64,000 bases of DNA from Companilactobacillus musae (GCF_003967595.1 NZ_BIFW01000001.1:1-64000), one strand, 5' to 3'; counted from the stretch's first letter, positions 7,583 to 16,810 are shown. Notes: a model not told the origin generated them from the sequence alone. Numbers and translations: made by a program.

Positions 7583-9456
7583 TGGCTGAGAAAAAGACTG
7601 AATCTCCTTCAATGGGTCATGGACATGGTCCAGGTCGTGGACCAGCAATTGTCGTTAAACCAAAGAATTTTTGGAAGACTAGTGGTCGTTTGGCTAAATA
7701 TATGTCGACTTATGTGGTCGGAATTGTAGTTGTATTGGCTTTAGCGATTGCTTCAGCAGTTTTCCAAATTAAAACTCCTAAGATTTTGGGTCAGGCTACA
7801 ACTGAAATTTATAAAGGCTTGATGACTGGTGTTGCTCAGCAAAAAGCTGGTATTAAAATTAATGGATTGCCTATCAATTTCGATAAAATTGAACATATTA
7901 TTTTCATCGTTATTATGATGTATTTGGCTTCTGCTGCCTTTAATTTTATTCAACAATTTGTAATGACACGTATTTCACAACGAACAGTTTATAAGTTAAG
8001 ACGTGATCTTAAAGGTAAGATGGAAAGATTACCAATTAGCTATTATGATTCACATTCTAATGGTGATATTATGTCACGTGCTATCAATGATATGGATAAT
8101 ATTGCTGGAACATTGCAACAAAGTTTGACTCAATTAGTTACTAGTTCGGTTACCTTTGTTGGTATTATTTGGATGATGTTTACAATTAGCTGGAAGTTGA
8201 CTTTGATTGCGTTAGCAACTGTGCCTTTAAGTTTGATTGTTGTTGGTCTTATTGCACCGCAATCACAGAAATTCTTTAAACGTCAACAAGCTTCTTTAGG
8301 ACTTTTGAATAATCAAGTCGAAGAAAATTATTCAGGACACGTAGTTGTAAAGAGTTTTAATCATGAACAAGAATCAATTGATGAATTTGAAAAAGAAAAT
8401 GCTAAGCTATACAAAGCTTCTTGGAAAGCTCAATTGATCTCTGGTATTGTTATGCCGATGATGAACTTTTTAAATAACTTGGGTTATGTTTTTGTAGCCA
8501 TGTATGGTGGTATTCAAGTTGCTAATGGTGGAATTGCTTTAGGTGATATTCAAGCTTTCTTGCAATATATGAATCAATTTTCACAACCAATTGCTCAATT
8601 AGCCAATTTAACTAATACTATTCAAGCTACAGTTGCATCTGCTGAACGTGTTTTTGAAATTTTAGATGAACCTGAAATGGAAAATACTAAAGTAGATGTA
8701 CCTGACGTTCAAACTGACGACAAAGTAACGTTGGATCATGTTAAGTTTGGTTACGAAGGTAATCCAATCTTATTGGAAGACTATAATCTGAATGTCAAAC
8801 CAGGAGAGATGGTTGCTATTGTTGGACCAACTGGTGCTGGTAAAACAACTATCATTAATTTACTTGAACGTTTCTATGATGTTAGTGGCGGTTCAATTAA
8901 ACTTGATGGCAAGGATATTCGTAATATGAGTAGAGAACAGGTTAGAAGTCACTATGCAATGGTTTTGCAGGATACTTGGCTCTTTACCGGTTCAATTTAT
9001 GATAATTTGAAGTACAGTCGTGAAGATGCTACTCGAGATGAAATTATAGAAGCAGCTAAGGCGGCTCATGTGGATAATTTCGTTCGTCAATTGCCAGATG
9101 GTTATGACACAGTCTTGAATGAAGAAGCATCTAATATTTCTCAAGGTCAAAGACAATTGATTACAATTGCTAGAGCTTTCGTAGCTAACCCTGAGATCTT
9201 GATTCTTGATGAAGCTACATCTTCAGTCGATACTAGAACTGAACTACATATTCAACATGCGATGGAACGTCTTTTGAAGAATAGAACTAGTTTCGTGGTT
9301 GCCCACAGATTGTCAACTATTCAAGGAGCAGATAAGATCATCGTTATGAATCATGGATCAATTGTCGAAACAGGTAACCATGAGGAACTCATGGCCAAGA
9401 ATGGTTTCTATGCTGATCTTTATAATTCACAATTTGCTGGGAATGTCGCTTTGTAA
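7582..9456 (+). CDS. Heterodimeric ABC exporter subunit with canonical ATP-hydrolysis residues
   Basis: This 624-residue half-transporter begins with a soluble His/Gly-rich tail (MGHGHGPGRG, residues 11-20), then six helices and an ATPase domain. Walker A is GPTGAGKTT (415-423), Walker B ILILDE has catalytic Glu544, and the H-loop has His575. Its own signature is degenerate (ISQGQ, 519-523), the mirror image of the partner gene, so the working site combines this Walker A/B with the partner's SGGQ. The family analogues are BmrD, LmrD and TM288. AAGGAGG precedes the ATG, which overlaps the upstream stop by one base. A strong terminator follows. The substrate is not predictable. Confidence 0.93.
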   Translation: MAEKKTESPSMGHGHGPGRGPAIVVKPKNFWKTSGRLAKYMSTYVVGIVVVLALAIASAVFQIKTPKILGQATTEIYKGLMTGVAQQKAGIKINGLPINFDKIEHIIFIVIMMYLASAAFNFIQQFVMTRISQRTVYKLRRDLKGKMERLPISYYDSHSNGDIMSRAINDMDNIAGTLQQSLTQLVTSSVTFVGIIWMMFTISWKLTLIALATVPLSLIVVGLIAPQSQKFFKRQQASLGLLNNQVEENYSGHVVVKSFNHEQESIDEFEKENAKLYKASWKAQLISGIVMPMMNFLNNLGYVFVAMYGGIQVANGGIALGDIQAFLQYMNQFSQPIAQLANLTNTIQATVASAERVFEILDEPEMENTKVDVPDVQTDDKVTLDHVKFGYEGNPILLEDYNLNVKPGEMVAIVGPTGAGKTTIINLLERFYDVSGGSIKLDGKDIRNMSREQVRSHYAMVLQDTWLFTGSIYDNLKYSREDATRDEIIEAAKAAHVDNFVRQLPDGYDTVLNEEASNISQGQRQLITIARAFVANPEILILDEATSSVDTRTELHIQHAMERLLKNRTSFVVAHRLSTIQGADKIIVMNHGSIVETGNHEELMAKNGFYADLYNSQFAGNVAL

Positions 9457-9478
9457 AATATTAAGATATATAATTAAA

Positions 9479-9499
9479 GAGCGGGACAAAGTATCGCTC
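9479..9499 (+). other. Short GAGCG/CGCTC hairpin after the ABC operon
   Basis: GAGCG (9479-9483) pairs with CGCTC (9495-9499) around GGACAAAGTAT. No T-run follows; the main terminator is 15 bases further on. GGGACAAA-type hairpins are common intergenic sequences in Firmicutes; the role here is unknown. Confidence 0.4.
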
Positions 9500-9513
9500 A
9501 ATTTCTGAATAAT

Positions 9514-9565
9514 AATCCCCGTGTGATGACCATTGAATGTGGTTGTCACATGGGGATTTGTTTTT
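9514..9565 (+). terminator. Long-stem terminator of the ABC exporter operon
   Basis: AATCCCC (9514-9520) pairs with GGGGATT (9552-9558) and the stem continues inward through GTGTGATGACC and GGTTGTCACAT to about 19 pairs with a few wobbles, then TGTTTTT. It is clearly strong enough to end the exporter transcript. Confidence 0.85.
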
Positions 9566-9623
9566 ATACGCCAGGAATTACGTTCTGTTTTTCATTTATT
9601 TTAACTTTATGAAGGGTAGATTT

Positions 9624-10592
9624 ATGGCAAATTTTGAAGAAACTAAAGCACAAATCATAGATTTAGTTAATAGAAGAATCGTTCCTGGAGCTAGTTTTGG
9701 CTTCATAAATGGATTACAGAGCCAAGAGTGTACTTATGGGAATAAGTCATGGGTTCCGAAAATTTTACCGCTCAGAGGCGATGAATTGCACGATTTAGCA
9801 TCATTAACAAAAGTAATGGGAACCGTACCCCTGATTTTAAAGATGCTTGATGAGAAACTAATCAATTTGCATGATCCAATAAAAAAATATCTACCCGAAT
9901 TTTCTGATGATCGAGTAGAATTGTTTCACTTGATAACTCATACTTCAGGAATTCATGGCTATATTCCTAATCGTGACAGTTTAGATAGTGATCAATTGAT
10001 TCAAGCGTTGTTAAAATTACCTGTAACCGATTCTTTTAATAAGAAGGTCGTTTATACGGATACAGGCTTGATTTTTTTAGGTTTAGTAATTGAAAAATAC
10101 TATAAAATGCCAGTGCAAGACGCAATTATGAAATATATTATTGAACCGGAGGGTTTAAAAGATGCTACTTTTGAACCAGATCCTAAGCGTTGTGTGCCAA
10201 CGTATGAAGTCAATGGAGAGATGTTGCAAGGAATTGCCAATGATCCTAAGGCTCGTCAATTGGGAAAACACTGTGGTTCTGCAGGAATGTTTGCAACACT
10301 TGATGATGTAATGCAATTTGCAAAAGATATGTTGAAATCGGATAAAAAATTCCTATATCATAACTTTACAGAATTAGACCCAGGTCGTTCACTAGGCTGG
10401 GATGTGAAACCTGATGGTTCAGGACATGTTTTATTTCACACCGGTTATACGGGTGAGTTTATTGCTTTAGATTATCAACATCAAACTGCTATGGTTGTGA
10501 TGACTAACCGTGTTCATCCAATTCAAAATAACCAATTATTCTTGGAACGTCGAGAAACAATTTTGAATTCTTTTTTAAATGAGAGCAAATAA
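9624..10592 (+). CDS. Serine hydrolase of the beta-lactamase/PBP-like fold (class C type)
   Basis: This is a 322-residue cytoplasmic-looking protein with no signal peptide. It has the SxxK active-site motif SLTK (residues 60-63), a Tyr-containing second motif YTDTG, and a third motif HTGYTGE in place of KTG, as in EstB/PBP4*-type esterases and peptidases. It is annotated in relatives as a beta-lactamase family protein, but true antibiotic hydrolysis is unlikely from this motif set alone. I start at the ATG at 9624 (AGGGTAG 5 bases upstream); the longer frame from 9537 runs through the preceding terminator hairpin. It ends against a convergent murT-like gene with a shared terminator. Confidence 0.85.
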   Translation: MANFEETKAQIIDLVNRRIVPGASFGFINGLQSQECTYGNKSWVPKILPLRGDELHDLASLTKVMGTVPLILKMLDEKLINLHDPIKKYLPEFSDDRVELFHLITHTSGIHGYIPNRDSLDSDQLIQALLKLPVTDSFNKKVVYTDTGLIFLGLVIEKYYKMPVQDAIMKYIIEPEGLKDATFEPDPKRCVPTYEVNGEMLQGIANDPKARQLGKHCGSAGMFATLDDVMQFAKDMLKSDKKFLYHNFTELDPGRSLGWDVKPDGSGHVLFHTGYTGEFIALDYQHQTAMVVMTNRVHPIQNNQLFLERRETILNSFLNESK

Positions 10593-10621
10593 AAAGACAG
10601 CCGTTAGGCTGTCTTTATTTT
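10593..10621. terminator. Bidirectional terminator between hydrolase and murT-like gene
   Basis: AAAGACAGCC (10593-10602) and GGCTGTCTTT (10607-10616) form a perfect stem with a GTTA loop. T-rich sequence follows on both strands. The murT-like stop codon lies inside the right arm, so the same bases end translation and transcription. Confidence 0.9.
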
Positions 10622-11958
10622 TGTTTTATATAACCTTTATCACTAAGTGCCTTACGTAATCCCAACATAGCGGTATAAGTAGCTAAAACATAAATACGAT
10701 CAGTTGGAATCTTAGGAATTTGTTTAACAAAATCTTCAATTTCAACTGTTTCGATATTCTTTTTCATATCTAATCCAGCAATCTTGAAACGATAAGTAAC
10801 GTCTTTGACACGTTTTCCACCAGTGATAACTAATGGTAATTTATCATAGTCGAAGTCTTCAAAATTAGCGTCCCAGATCCAACTTGTATCAATTCCGTCA
10901 GCATAGTTAGCATTCAGTAGAAAAGCCAACGAATATGGCTTTTTATCGCTAAGAACAGTTTCGATAACTTGATTTAAACCAACTGGATTTTTAACCAAGA
11001 TGATATTAACATCTTTGCCATCAACATTGATTGTTTCTTGACGACCAAAGACTTTTTCGTCATAAGCGAAGGCTTTTTGCATTTGAGCAACACTGATACC
11101 CATTTCCGAAGCAATTGCATAAGCGGCAAGGGCATTATAGACATTATACTTACCACCGATATTCATCGTAAATTTATTGCCATCAATTTCAAATTCAGTT
11201 TTGTTAGGTAAAAGAGTTGAAATATTTGTTACTTGGTACTTTAATTCGTGGCGTTTAAATCCACAATTAGGGCAGAAATAACTACCCAAGTTAGCGTATG
11301 AAATCATGTGGTAATGAATGATGTGGTTACAGTTAGGACAAAGCACGCCATCTGTATTAGTAGGTGCCTTAAAGTCTTCTTTTTCATGACCCTTATCTGA
11401 GAATCCATAATAGACAACTTTATTTGGTAATTTCTTAGATGAAAAGATAGCAGCGTCACCATTGGCAATAATTGTAGCGTCAGGAGCTAGTTTAATTCCA
11501 TCAAGGATCTTTTGATAGGTGGTATAAATTTCGCCATAGCGATCCATTTGATCACGGAAAATATTTGTTAGCACAAAATACTTTGGCTTGATATATTTAC
11601 AGATGATAGGAACGTTAGCTTCATCAACTTCTAAAACAGCTAATGGTTTCTTGCTTTTCTTATGGTGTGTCACAAAACTAGTGACGATACCTTGGATCAT
11701 ATTTGATCCGGTTGGATTAGTTAAAACGTCGTCATACTTTTGAATCAACATTTTATTGATCAAAGATGTTGTCAAAGTTTTACCGTTTGTACCGGTAACG
11801 ACGATTAAATCGTAATCTTTACCCAGACTTTTTAAAATATCTGGATCAATTTTGTAAGCAATTTTGCCGGGATATGAAGAACCGCCATTGAAGAACTTGC
11901 TTAAAATAAAGTACGATGTTTTTCCTGTTAATGTTGCAATACCTGATTTGAATGTCAT
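10615..11958 (-). CDS. murT: MurT-like Mur ligase (lipid II isoglutaminyl synthase subunit)
   Basis: This is a 447-residue Mur-ligase-family protein matching MurT, which with the glutaminase GatD amidates D-Glu in lipid II to iso-Gln. Seen: P-loop GTNGK (56-60), FRDQMDRYGE (about 135-143), a four-Cys zinc ribbon CPNC...CPNC (Cys207, 210, 229, 232) typical of MurT, and the C-terminal DUF1727 part with NANYADGIDTSW. I chose the ATG at 11958; a TTG at 11973 is also in frame and neither has a strong Shine-Dalgarno. gatD normally follows murT, but the convergent hydrolase gene occupies that position and no gatD lies in the window. Confidence 0.87.
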   Translation of the reverse strand: MTFKSGIATLTGKTSYFILSKFFNGGSSYPGKIAYKIDPDILKSLGKDYDLIVVTGTNGKTLTTSLINKMLIQKYDDVLTNPTGSNMIQGIVTSFVTHHKKSKKPLAVLEVDEANVPIICKYIKPKYFVLTNIFRDQMDRYGEIYTTYQKILDGIKLAPDATIIANGDAAIFSSKKLPNKVVYYGFSDKGHEKEDFKAPTNTDGVLCPNCNHIIHYHMISYANLGSYFCPNCGFKRHELKYQVTNISTLLPNKTEFEIDGNKFTMNIGGKYNVYNALAAYAIASEMGISVAQMQKAFAYDEKVFGRQETINVDGKDVNIILVKNPVGLNQVIETVLSDKKPYSLAFLLNANYADGIDTSWIWDANFEDFDYDKLPLVITGGKRVKDVTYRFKIAGLDMKKNIETVEIEDFVKQIPKIPTDRIYVLATYTAMLGLRKALSDKGYIKQK

Positions 11959-12111
11959 TAATAAAAACCCCAAATTGAATTAATTAAAATAATATTATCA
12001 CACCTAACCTACATTTTAGTTGATTTTGTTTGAAATTGGGAAATGTTTGATATGTTCAAGAGCCAATTTTTTCGTTATAATCTTGAAGGACATATTTTTG
12101 GAGGCGTAAAT

Positions 12112-12693
12112 TTGGCTCAATTATTTTTTAAATATGGTGCTATGAATAGTGGAAAATCTATCGAGATTTTAAAGGTAGCCCATAACTATGAAGAACAAGG
12201 TAAGTCAGTTATTTTGATGACTAGTATTTTAGACACTCGTTCCGGTGCTGGAAAAATAAAGAGTCGTATGGGATTAACTAGAGAGGCAATTGCCTTGGAA
12301 GATGACTCGAACGTTTTTGACATTGTAAAAGCAGAAAACCCTAATGCGGCTTGTGTTTTGATTGATGAATGTGAGTTTATGACTAAAGATCAGGTCTTAG
12401 AGGCTACTAAGGTCGTCGATGATTTAGGAATTCCAGTCATGGCCTTTGGCCTGAAAAATGATTTTAAAAATGAATTGTTTGAAGGTACTAAGTATCTCTT
12501 GTTGTACGCTGACAAGTTGGAAGAAATGAAGACAATTTGCTGGTTCTGTACAAAAAAAGCTACAATGAATATGCGTATGGCAAATGGTAAACCAGTTTAT
12601 GACGGCGAACAGATTTCAATTGGTGGTAATTCAATGTACTATCCAGTCTGCCGTCGACACTATAACCATCCTCCAATGCTTAATGAAGACTAA
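12112..12693 (+). CDS. tdk: Thymidine kinase
   Basis: This 193-residue enzyme phosphorylates thymidine to dTMP with ATP (pyrimidine salvage). The P-loop GAMNSGKS is at 9-16; DECEF follows as the Walker B/catalytic Glu region (VLIDECEFM), and the zinc site uses CWFC and a C-terminal CRRH. GGAGG at 12100-12104 sets the start at the TTG at 12112, giving [14 protein letters not shown], the usual N-terminus; the longer frame from ATG 12043 adds 23 unlike residues. tdk next to prfA-prmC is the common Firmicutes order, but here about 540 bases of repeat DNA separate them. Confidence 0.95.
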   Translation: MAQLFFKYGAMNSGKSIEILKVAHNYEEQGKSVILMTSILDTRSGAGKIKSRMGLTREAIALEDDSNVFDIVKAENPNAACVLIDECEFMTKDQVLEATKVVDDLGIPVMAFGLKNDFKNELFEGTKYLLLYADKLEEMKTICWFCTKKATMNMRMANGKPVYDGEQISIGGNSMYYPVCRRHYNHPPMLNED

Positions 12694-12726
12694 GCTCTTG
12701 CTCAAATTAGGTATAGTATAAAATTG

Positions 12727-12890
12727 CCGTCCTCCACAACAATAAAATTGGGCTGGAACGTAGTGGGCACGACTTGGAGCCTCTTGGCGATGCCAACAGT
12801 CTTCAAGCTCGGCCTTCTACTAAATCCCCAAGGTACACGAATTAAGTAGAATTTCACTACTGAGCCCATTTTCTTGTTGTTCCGGACTGG
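12727..12890 (-). repeat. Structured intergenic element A (type 1 arms, minus orientation)
   Basis: A 164-base element fills the DNA after tdk. Its ends are long inverted arms: GTCC-TCC-ACAACAA...TTGGGCT (from 12729) pairs with AGCCCATTTT-C-TTGTTGT-TCC-GGAC (to 12887). Inside are TTGGC-GAT-GCCAA (12784-12796) and a second hairpin of TTCTACT (12815) with AGTAGAA (12845). Conserved inner blocks such as GGAACGTAGTGGGCAC and CACTACTGAGCCC recur, inverted, at 23758-23908. No transposase or good reading frame is present. Read on the minus strand it aligns with copies B and D. Confidence 0.85.
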
Positions 12891-12988
12891 TGTATTGTTT
12901 TGAAATTTAGTCATTTTTAAATCTGAATATTCAGAAACTTTATTTGTATATTTGAAATTTTGATTACAATTTTAGAAACCAAACACTA

Positions 12989-13144
12989 GTCGGTAGTGAA
13001 ATCTCTGTGGATGCTCAGTGGTGAAATTGTTCTTAGTGGTGAAACCACTTAGAACAAGGCCAGTATTTAAGACAATTGTGAACTTCAATTGGCTCAAATC
13101 TGTGCCCACCACGTTCCAGCGTCCACAGAGATTTTACGGACGAC
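12989..13144 (+). repeat. Structured intergenic element B (type 2 arms, plus orientation)
   Basis: A 156-base element before prfA. Arms: AAATCTCTGTGGA-T-GCT (12999-13015) pairs with AGC-G-TCCACAGAGATTT (13119-13135), with outer GTCG/CGAC ends. Inside are hairpin 1, TTGTTCT-T-AGTGGT-GAA-ACCACT-T-AGAACAA (13027-13057, T-T mismatch), and hairpin 2, CAATTG (13073) with CAATTG (13086). The block GGCTCAAATCTGTGCCCACC recurs inverted at 23500-23520. It lies opposite to element A. The spacer between A and B (12891-12988) is AT-rich with no feature I can name. Confidence 0.85.
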
Positions 13145-13232
13145 GGTATCATTCAAACTACTTAGTTAATATTATGTAACCAAACTTGAGTAAAAACCGA
13201 AGATTAATAAATAAAAGAAAGGATAGTTAAAG

Positions 13233-14330
13233 TTGGATAAAATATTTGAACAACTAGAAACATTGCTTGAAAGATATCAGGAACTCCAAGAATTAATGAG
13301 TGATCCTGAAGTTATCAACGATACAAAACGTTACATGGCCTATTCTAAAGAAGAAGCTGACATGCGTGATGTTGTTGCTGCTTTTAAGCGTTATAAGGAA
13401 TTGAAACAAAGCATCAGTGATAGTGACGAGATTCTTCGTGAAACTGATGATGCTGAAATGCAAGCTATGGCTAAAGATGAGATGGAGAGTTCTAAAAAGG
13501 AACTTGATGAAGTCGAACACAATATTACTTTATTGATGTTGCCTAAGGACCCTAATGATGATAAGAATATTATCATGGAAATTCGTGGAGCTGCTGGTGG
13601 TGATGAAGCCAGTTTGTTTGCAGCTGATCTTTTGAGTATGTATAGCAAGTATGCTGAAAAGCAAGGTTGGACTTTTGATATCATTGATGAAACTGATACA
13701 GAAGTTGGTGGCTATAAAGATGTTGCCGTCATGATTACAGGTACCAGTGTTTACTCTAAATTAAAATACGAAAATGGAGCACATCGTGTTCAACGTATTC
13801 CATCTACAGAATCACAAGGTCGTGTTCATACTTCAACTGCTACAGTTGCAGTTATGCCTGAATATGATGAAGTTGATATTGATCTTGATCCTAAAGATAT
13901 TCGTACTGATGTTTACCGTTCATCTGGTGCTGGTGGTCAACATATCAATAAGACCTCATCAGCTGTTCGTATGACCCATTTACCAACTGGTATCGTTGTT
14001 GCTATGCAAGATCAACGTTCACAACAGCAAAACCGTCAAAAAGCTATGCAAATTTTGAAATCACGTGTTTATGATTATTATGAATCACAAAACCAAAGCG
14101 AATACGATGAACAACGTAAATCAGCTGTTGGTACAGGTGATCGTTCTGAACGTATCAGAACTTATAATTATCCTCAAAACCGTGTAACTGATCACCGTAT
14201 TGGTTTGTCTTTAAACAAACTAGATCGAATTATGAATGGTGATCTGGAAGAAATCATTGATGCATTGATTGTCGATGATCAAACCAAGAAGTTGGAGCAA
14301 ATTCAAAGTGGAGAAGCTAAACTATTCTAA
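13233..14330 (+). CDS. prfA: Peptide chain release factor 1
   Basis: RF1 of 365 residues, normal length. It recognises UAA and UAG stop codons and triggers peptide release. The recognition tripeptide lies in [10 protein letters not shown] (Pro190-Ser-Thr192), and the catalytic GGQ is at 234-236 in [11 protein letters not shown]. The start is TTG at 13233 with GAAAGGAT 8 bases upstream. The next gene, prmC, encodes the methylase of the GGQ glutamine and is separated by a hairpin carrying its ribosome binding site. Promoter activity must come from, or cross, the repeat DNA upstream. Confidence 0.96.
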   Translation: MDKIFEQLETLLERYQELQELMSDPEVINDTKRYMAYSKEEADMRDVVAAFKRYKELKQSISDSDEILRETDDAEMQAMAKDEMESSKKELDEVEHNITLLMLPKDPNDDKNIIMEIRGAAGGDEASLFAADLLSMYSKYAEKQGWTFDIIDETDTEVGGYKDVAVMITGTSVYSKLKYENGAHRVQRIPSTESQGRVHTSTATVAVMPEYDEVDIDLDPKDIRTDVYRSSGAGGQHINKTSSAVRMTHLPTGIVVAMQDQRSQQQNRQKAMQILKSRVYDYYESQNQSEYDEQRKSAVGTGDRSERIRTYNYPQNRVTDHRIGLSLNKLDRIMNGDLEEIIDALIVDDQTKKLEQIQSGEAKLF

Positions 14331-14331
14331 T

Positions 14332-14350
14332 GCCCTGAAAGGGGCTTTTT
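14332..14350 (+). promoter_or_regulatory. Hairpin with embedded ribosome binding site before prmC
   Basis: GCCC (14332-14335) and GGGC (14342-14345) pair around TGAAAG and are followed by T5, then the prmC ATG three bases later. AAAGGGG, the prmC Shine-Dalgarno, is in the loop and right arm. It has the form of a weak terminator or of an RNA that hides the start site until ribosomes finishing prfA open it. Confidence 0.45.
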
Positions 14351-14352
14351 CT

Positions 14353-15156
14353 ATGTTAAAGGAACAAAACAAATTTCCTGAAGATGCTGAGTATTTAATG
14401 GAAGAATTAAGCGGATACAATTATACGCAACTACAACTTCATCGAAATGATTATGTTCCAAATGATATTATGCGAAAGTTTCGTGATGGTTTAACTAGAC
14501 TTGGAATGGATGAACCAGTTCAATATATTTTGGGTTATGCCTATTTTATGAATCGAAACTTTTCAGTTAATGAGAATGTACTTATTCCTAGACAAGATAC
14601 TGAAGAAATGGTTCAAAAAATCATTGATGAGCATGGATCTGAAACTAAAAGTATTTGTGATATTGGAACGGGGTCAGGAATTATTGCTTTAACTCTTGGT
14701 TTGGAGTTTCCTGAAGATGAGATTTTGGCAACGGATATTTCAGATGAAGCGTTAAAAGTTGCTGAACTTAATGCTAATAATTACCAAACTAATAACATTT
14801 TTTTTAAGCAGAGCGATCTTTTTAAAAGTATCGAACCGCAGCAATTTGACATTATTGTTTCCAATCCTCCTTATATTGCTGAAGATGAAAAAAAGGATAT
14901 GGATCAAAGCGTTATTAAATATGAGCCGGATTTAGCTTTATATGGTCATGATAATGGGTTAGAATTCTATGAGAACATCACGAAGGAAGTAAATAATTAC
15001 CTTTCTGACGATGGTATTTTGTATATGGAGTTCGGTTTTCGACAAAAAAATGCAATAAAACAGATTTTTTGTGATAATTTACCTGATTATGTTGTAGAAT
15101 TTCATAAAGATATAAGTGGGAATTACCGATATCTAAAAGCTAAAAAGGAGATGTAG
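14353..15156 (+). CDS. prmC: Release factor glutamine methyltransferase PrmC
   Basis: A 267-residue SAM-dependent methyltransferase (HemK family) that methylates the Gln of the GGQ motif in release factors. Seen: an N-terminal helical RF-binding domain, SAM motif DIGTGSG (103-109), and substrate motif NPPY (171-174). The ATG at 14353 is chosen because AAAGGGG precedes it; a longer frame from 14269 overlaps prfA by 60 bases and adds 28 residues unlike the family. It ends two bases before the sua5 start, so the genes form one operon. Confidence 0.94.
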   Translation: MLKEQNKFPEDAEYLMEELSGYNYTQLQLHRNDYVPNDIMRKFRDGLTRLGMDEPVQYILGYAYFMNRNFSVNENVLIPRQDTEEMVQKIIDEHGSETKSICDIGTGSGIIALTLGLEFPEDEILATDISDEALKVAELNANNYQTNNIFFKQSDLFKSIEPQQFDIIVSNPPYIAEDEKKDMDQSVIKYEPDLALYGHDNGLEFYENITKEVNNYLSDDGILYMEFGFRQKNAIKQIFCDNLPDYVVEFHKDISGNYRYLKAKKEM

Positions 15157-15158
15157 TA

Positions 15159-16169
15159 TTGGAAACTGAGATACTCAAGAGTACACAGATTCAAGAAGCT
15201 GCAGATTTCTTGGCCAAAGGACAGTTAGTTGCTTTTCCAACAGAAACTGTTTATGGCTTAGGAGCTGACGCAACTAGACCTGATGTAGTCAAAGATGTTT
15301 ATGCTGCTAAGGGACGTCCAAGTGACAATCCTTTGATCGTGCATGTTTCTGGCCCTGAAATGGTCTGGAAATATGCCGATAACAGCTATAAACCATTGGC
15401 AGAGAAGCTGATGAATGCATTTTGGCCAGGTCCATTGACGATTATTATGCCAATCCAACCTGGGAAACTTTCCAAGGCGGTCACAGGGGGACTTACGACT
15501 GCTGCCTTTAGAATGCCCAATAATAAGGCTACTTTGAATCTAATCAAGACTTTTGGCAAACCTATTGTTGGTCCATCGGCTAATACTAGTGGTAAACCAA
15601 GCCCAACCTTAGCTAAGCATGTCTATCATGATTTGCATGGTAAGATTGCAGCTATTTTGGATGATGGTCCAACTAAAATTGGTGTTGAATCTACGGTAAT
15701 TGACTTATCAGTAGATATACCGACAATTTTGAGACCAGGAATGATTGATTCAGATGACTTGTTGAAAGTTATTGATAATGTTAATTCTGATCATCATAAG
15801 GTTTCGGCCGGTGAAGTTCCAAAGGCACCAGGTATGAAGTACAAGCATTATGCACCAAGCGCACAAGTCATCATTGTTGATGATGTAAAAGATTTTCCAC
15901 AAGCAATTGCTGAGTATGTAGCTAAAGATGTTACTTTAGGAATTATGGCAACTGATGAGATCTTAAAAGAGGTCCCAGCTGGAGTTGCTACTTATTCTCT
16001 TGGCCAGGATGTAATTACTGCATCTAGAGATTTATTTGCAGGTCTACGTCAATTAGATGGTGATCATGTTGAATATATCTTGGCACAAGGTTTTCCTGAC
16101 GAAGGTCATGGAGCAGCATATAGCAACCGCTTGAACAAATCAGCAGGCAACACACATTATAAAAACTAA
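15159..16169 (+). CDS. sua5: L-threonylcarbamoyladenylate synthase (Sua5/YwlC type)
   Basis: This 336-residue enzyme makes threonylcarbamoyl-AMP from Thr, bicarbonate and ATP, the first step of t6A37 formation in ANN-decoding tRNAs. The N-terminal TsaC/YrdC domain (about 1-205) has [24 protein letters not shown] and a [13 protein letters not shown] block; the C-terminal Sua5 domain (about 230-336) follows the linker [11 protein letters not shown], which marks the long Sua5 form. Start is TTG at 15159 with AAAGGAGATG upstream. It lies between prmC and upp; glyA, often located here in related genomes, is missing. Confidence 0.94.
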   Translation: METEILKSTQIQEAADFLAKGQLVAFPTETVYGLGADATRPDVVKDVYAAKGRPSDNPLIVHVSGPEMVWKYADNSYKPLAEKLMNAFWPGPLTIIMPIQPGKLSKAVTGGLTTAAFRMPNNKATLNLIKTFGKPIVGPSANTSGKPSPTLAKHVYHDLHGKIAAILDDGPTKIGVESTVIDLSVDIPTILRPGMIDSDDLLKVIDNVNSDHHKVSAGEVPKAPGMKYKHYAPSAQVIIVDDVKDFPQAIAEYVAKDVTLGIMATDEILKEVPAGVATYSLGQDVITASRDLFAGLRQLDGDHVEYILAQGFPDEGHGAAYSNRLNKSAGNTHYKN

Positions 16170-16180
16170 GGAGACTTAAC

Positions 16181-16810
16181 ATGTCTAAATTTACAGTATT
16201 GAACCACCCATTGATCCAACACAAACTTACTATTATTAGAAACAAGCACACAGGTACTAAAGTATTCCGTGAAGTTGCCAATGAAATTGGTGAATTGATG
16301 GTTTATGAAATTACTCGTGACTTGCCATTGAAGAATGTTGAAGTTGAAACACCAATGGGTAAATCAACACAAAAGGTTTTAGCTGGTAAGAAATTGGCTG
16401 TTATTCCTATCTTGCGTGCTGGTCTTGGAATGGTTGATGGTGTTCTTGAATTGATTCCAGCTGCTAAAGTTGGTCATATTGGTATGTATCGTGACGAAAA
16501 AACTTTGAAGCCACATGAATATTTTGTAAAGCTTCCTAGTGACATCGATCAACGTGAATTATTTATCGTTGATCCAATGCTTGCTACTGGTGGTTCAGCT
16601 AATATGGCTATCGAAGCTCTTAAAAAACGTGGTGCAAAACACATGCGTTTAGTTGTATTAGTAGCTGCACCAGAAGGTGTTAAAGCTGTTCAAGAAGCAC
16701 ATCCAGATGTTGATATCTATGCAGCTTCATTGGACGAAAAAATTACAGACAGCGGATATATCTTCCCAGGATTAGGTGATGCTGGAGACAGATTATTTGG
16801 GACAAAATAA
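16181..16810 (+). CDS. upp: Uracil phosphoribosyltransferase
   Basis: A 209-residue type I phosphoribosyltransferase that makes UMP from uracil and PRPP. Seen: the flexible-loop segment [12 protein letters not shown], the PRPP motif [13 protein letters not shown], and the C-terminal uracil-binding segment [21 protein letters not shown] lies 6 bases before the ATG. It follows sua5 by 11 bases and precedes atpB by 87 bases without an obvious terminator, so some ATP synthase transcription may start upstream. Confidence 0.97.
   Translation: MSKFTVLNHPLIQHKLTIIRNKHTGTKVFREVANEIGELMVYEITRDLPLKNVEVETPMGKSTQKVLAGKKLAVIPILRAGLGMVDGVLELIPAAKVGHIGMYRDEKTLKPHEYFVKLPSDIDQRELFIVDPMLATGGSANMAIEALKKRGAKHMRLVVLVAAPEGVKAVQEAHPDVDIYAASLDEKITDSGYIFPGLGDAGDRLFGTK

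Noticed and set aside
9537-9623. N-terminal extension of the hydrolase giving a membrane-like start
   Set aside because: The extra 29 codons overlap the right arm of the ABC operon terminator and lack a ribosome binding site; AGGGTAG before 9624 marks the start.
12702-12914. 70-residue minus-strand frame in the tdk-prfA gap, sharing KMGSVVKF with a frame at 23720-23923
   Set aside because: Both frames lie inside type 1 repeat elements (A and D); their similarity reflects the DNA repeat. Neither has a ribosome binding site, and the rest of each protein differs.
13391-13684. 97-residue minus-strand frame within prfA
   Set aside because: Antisense shadow of release factor 1, which has full family motifs.
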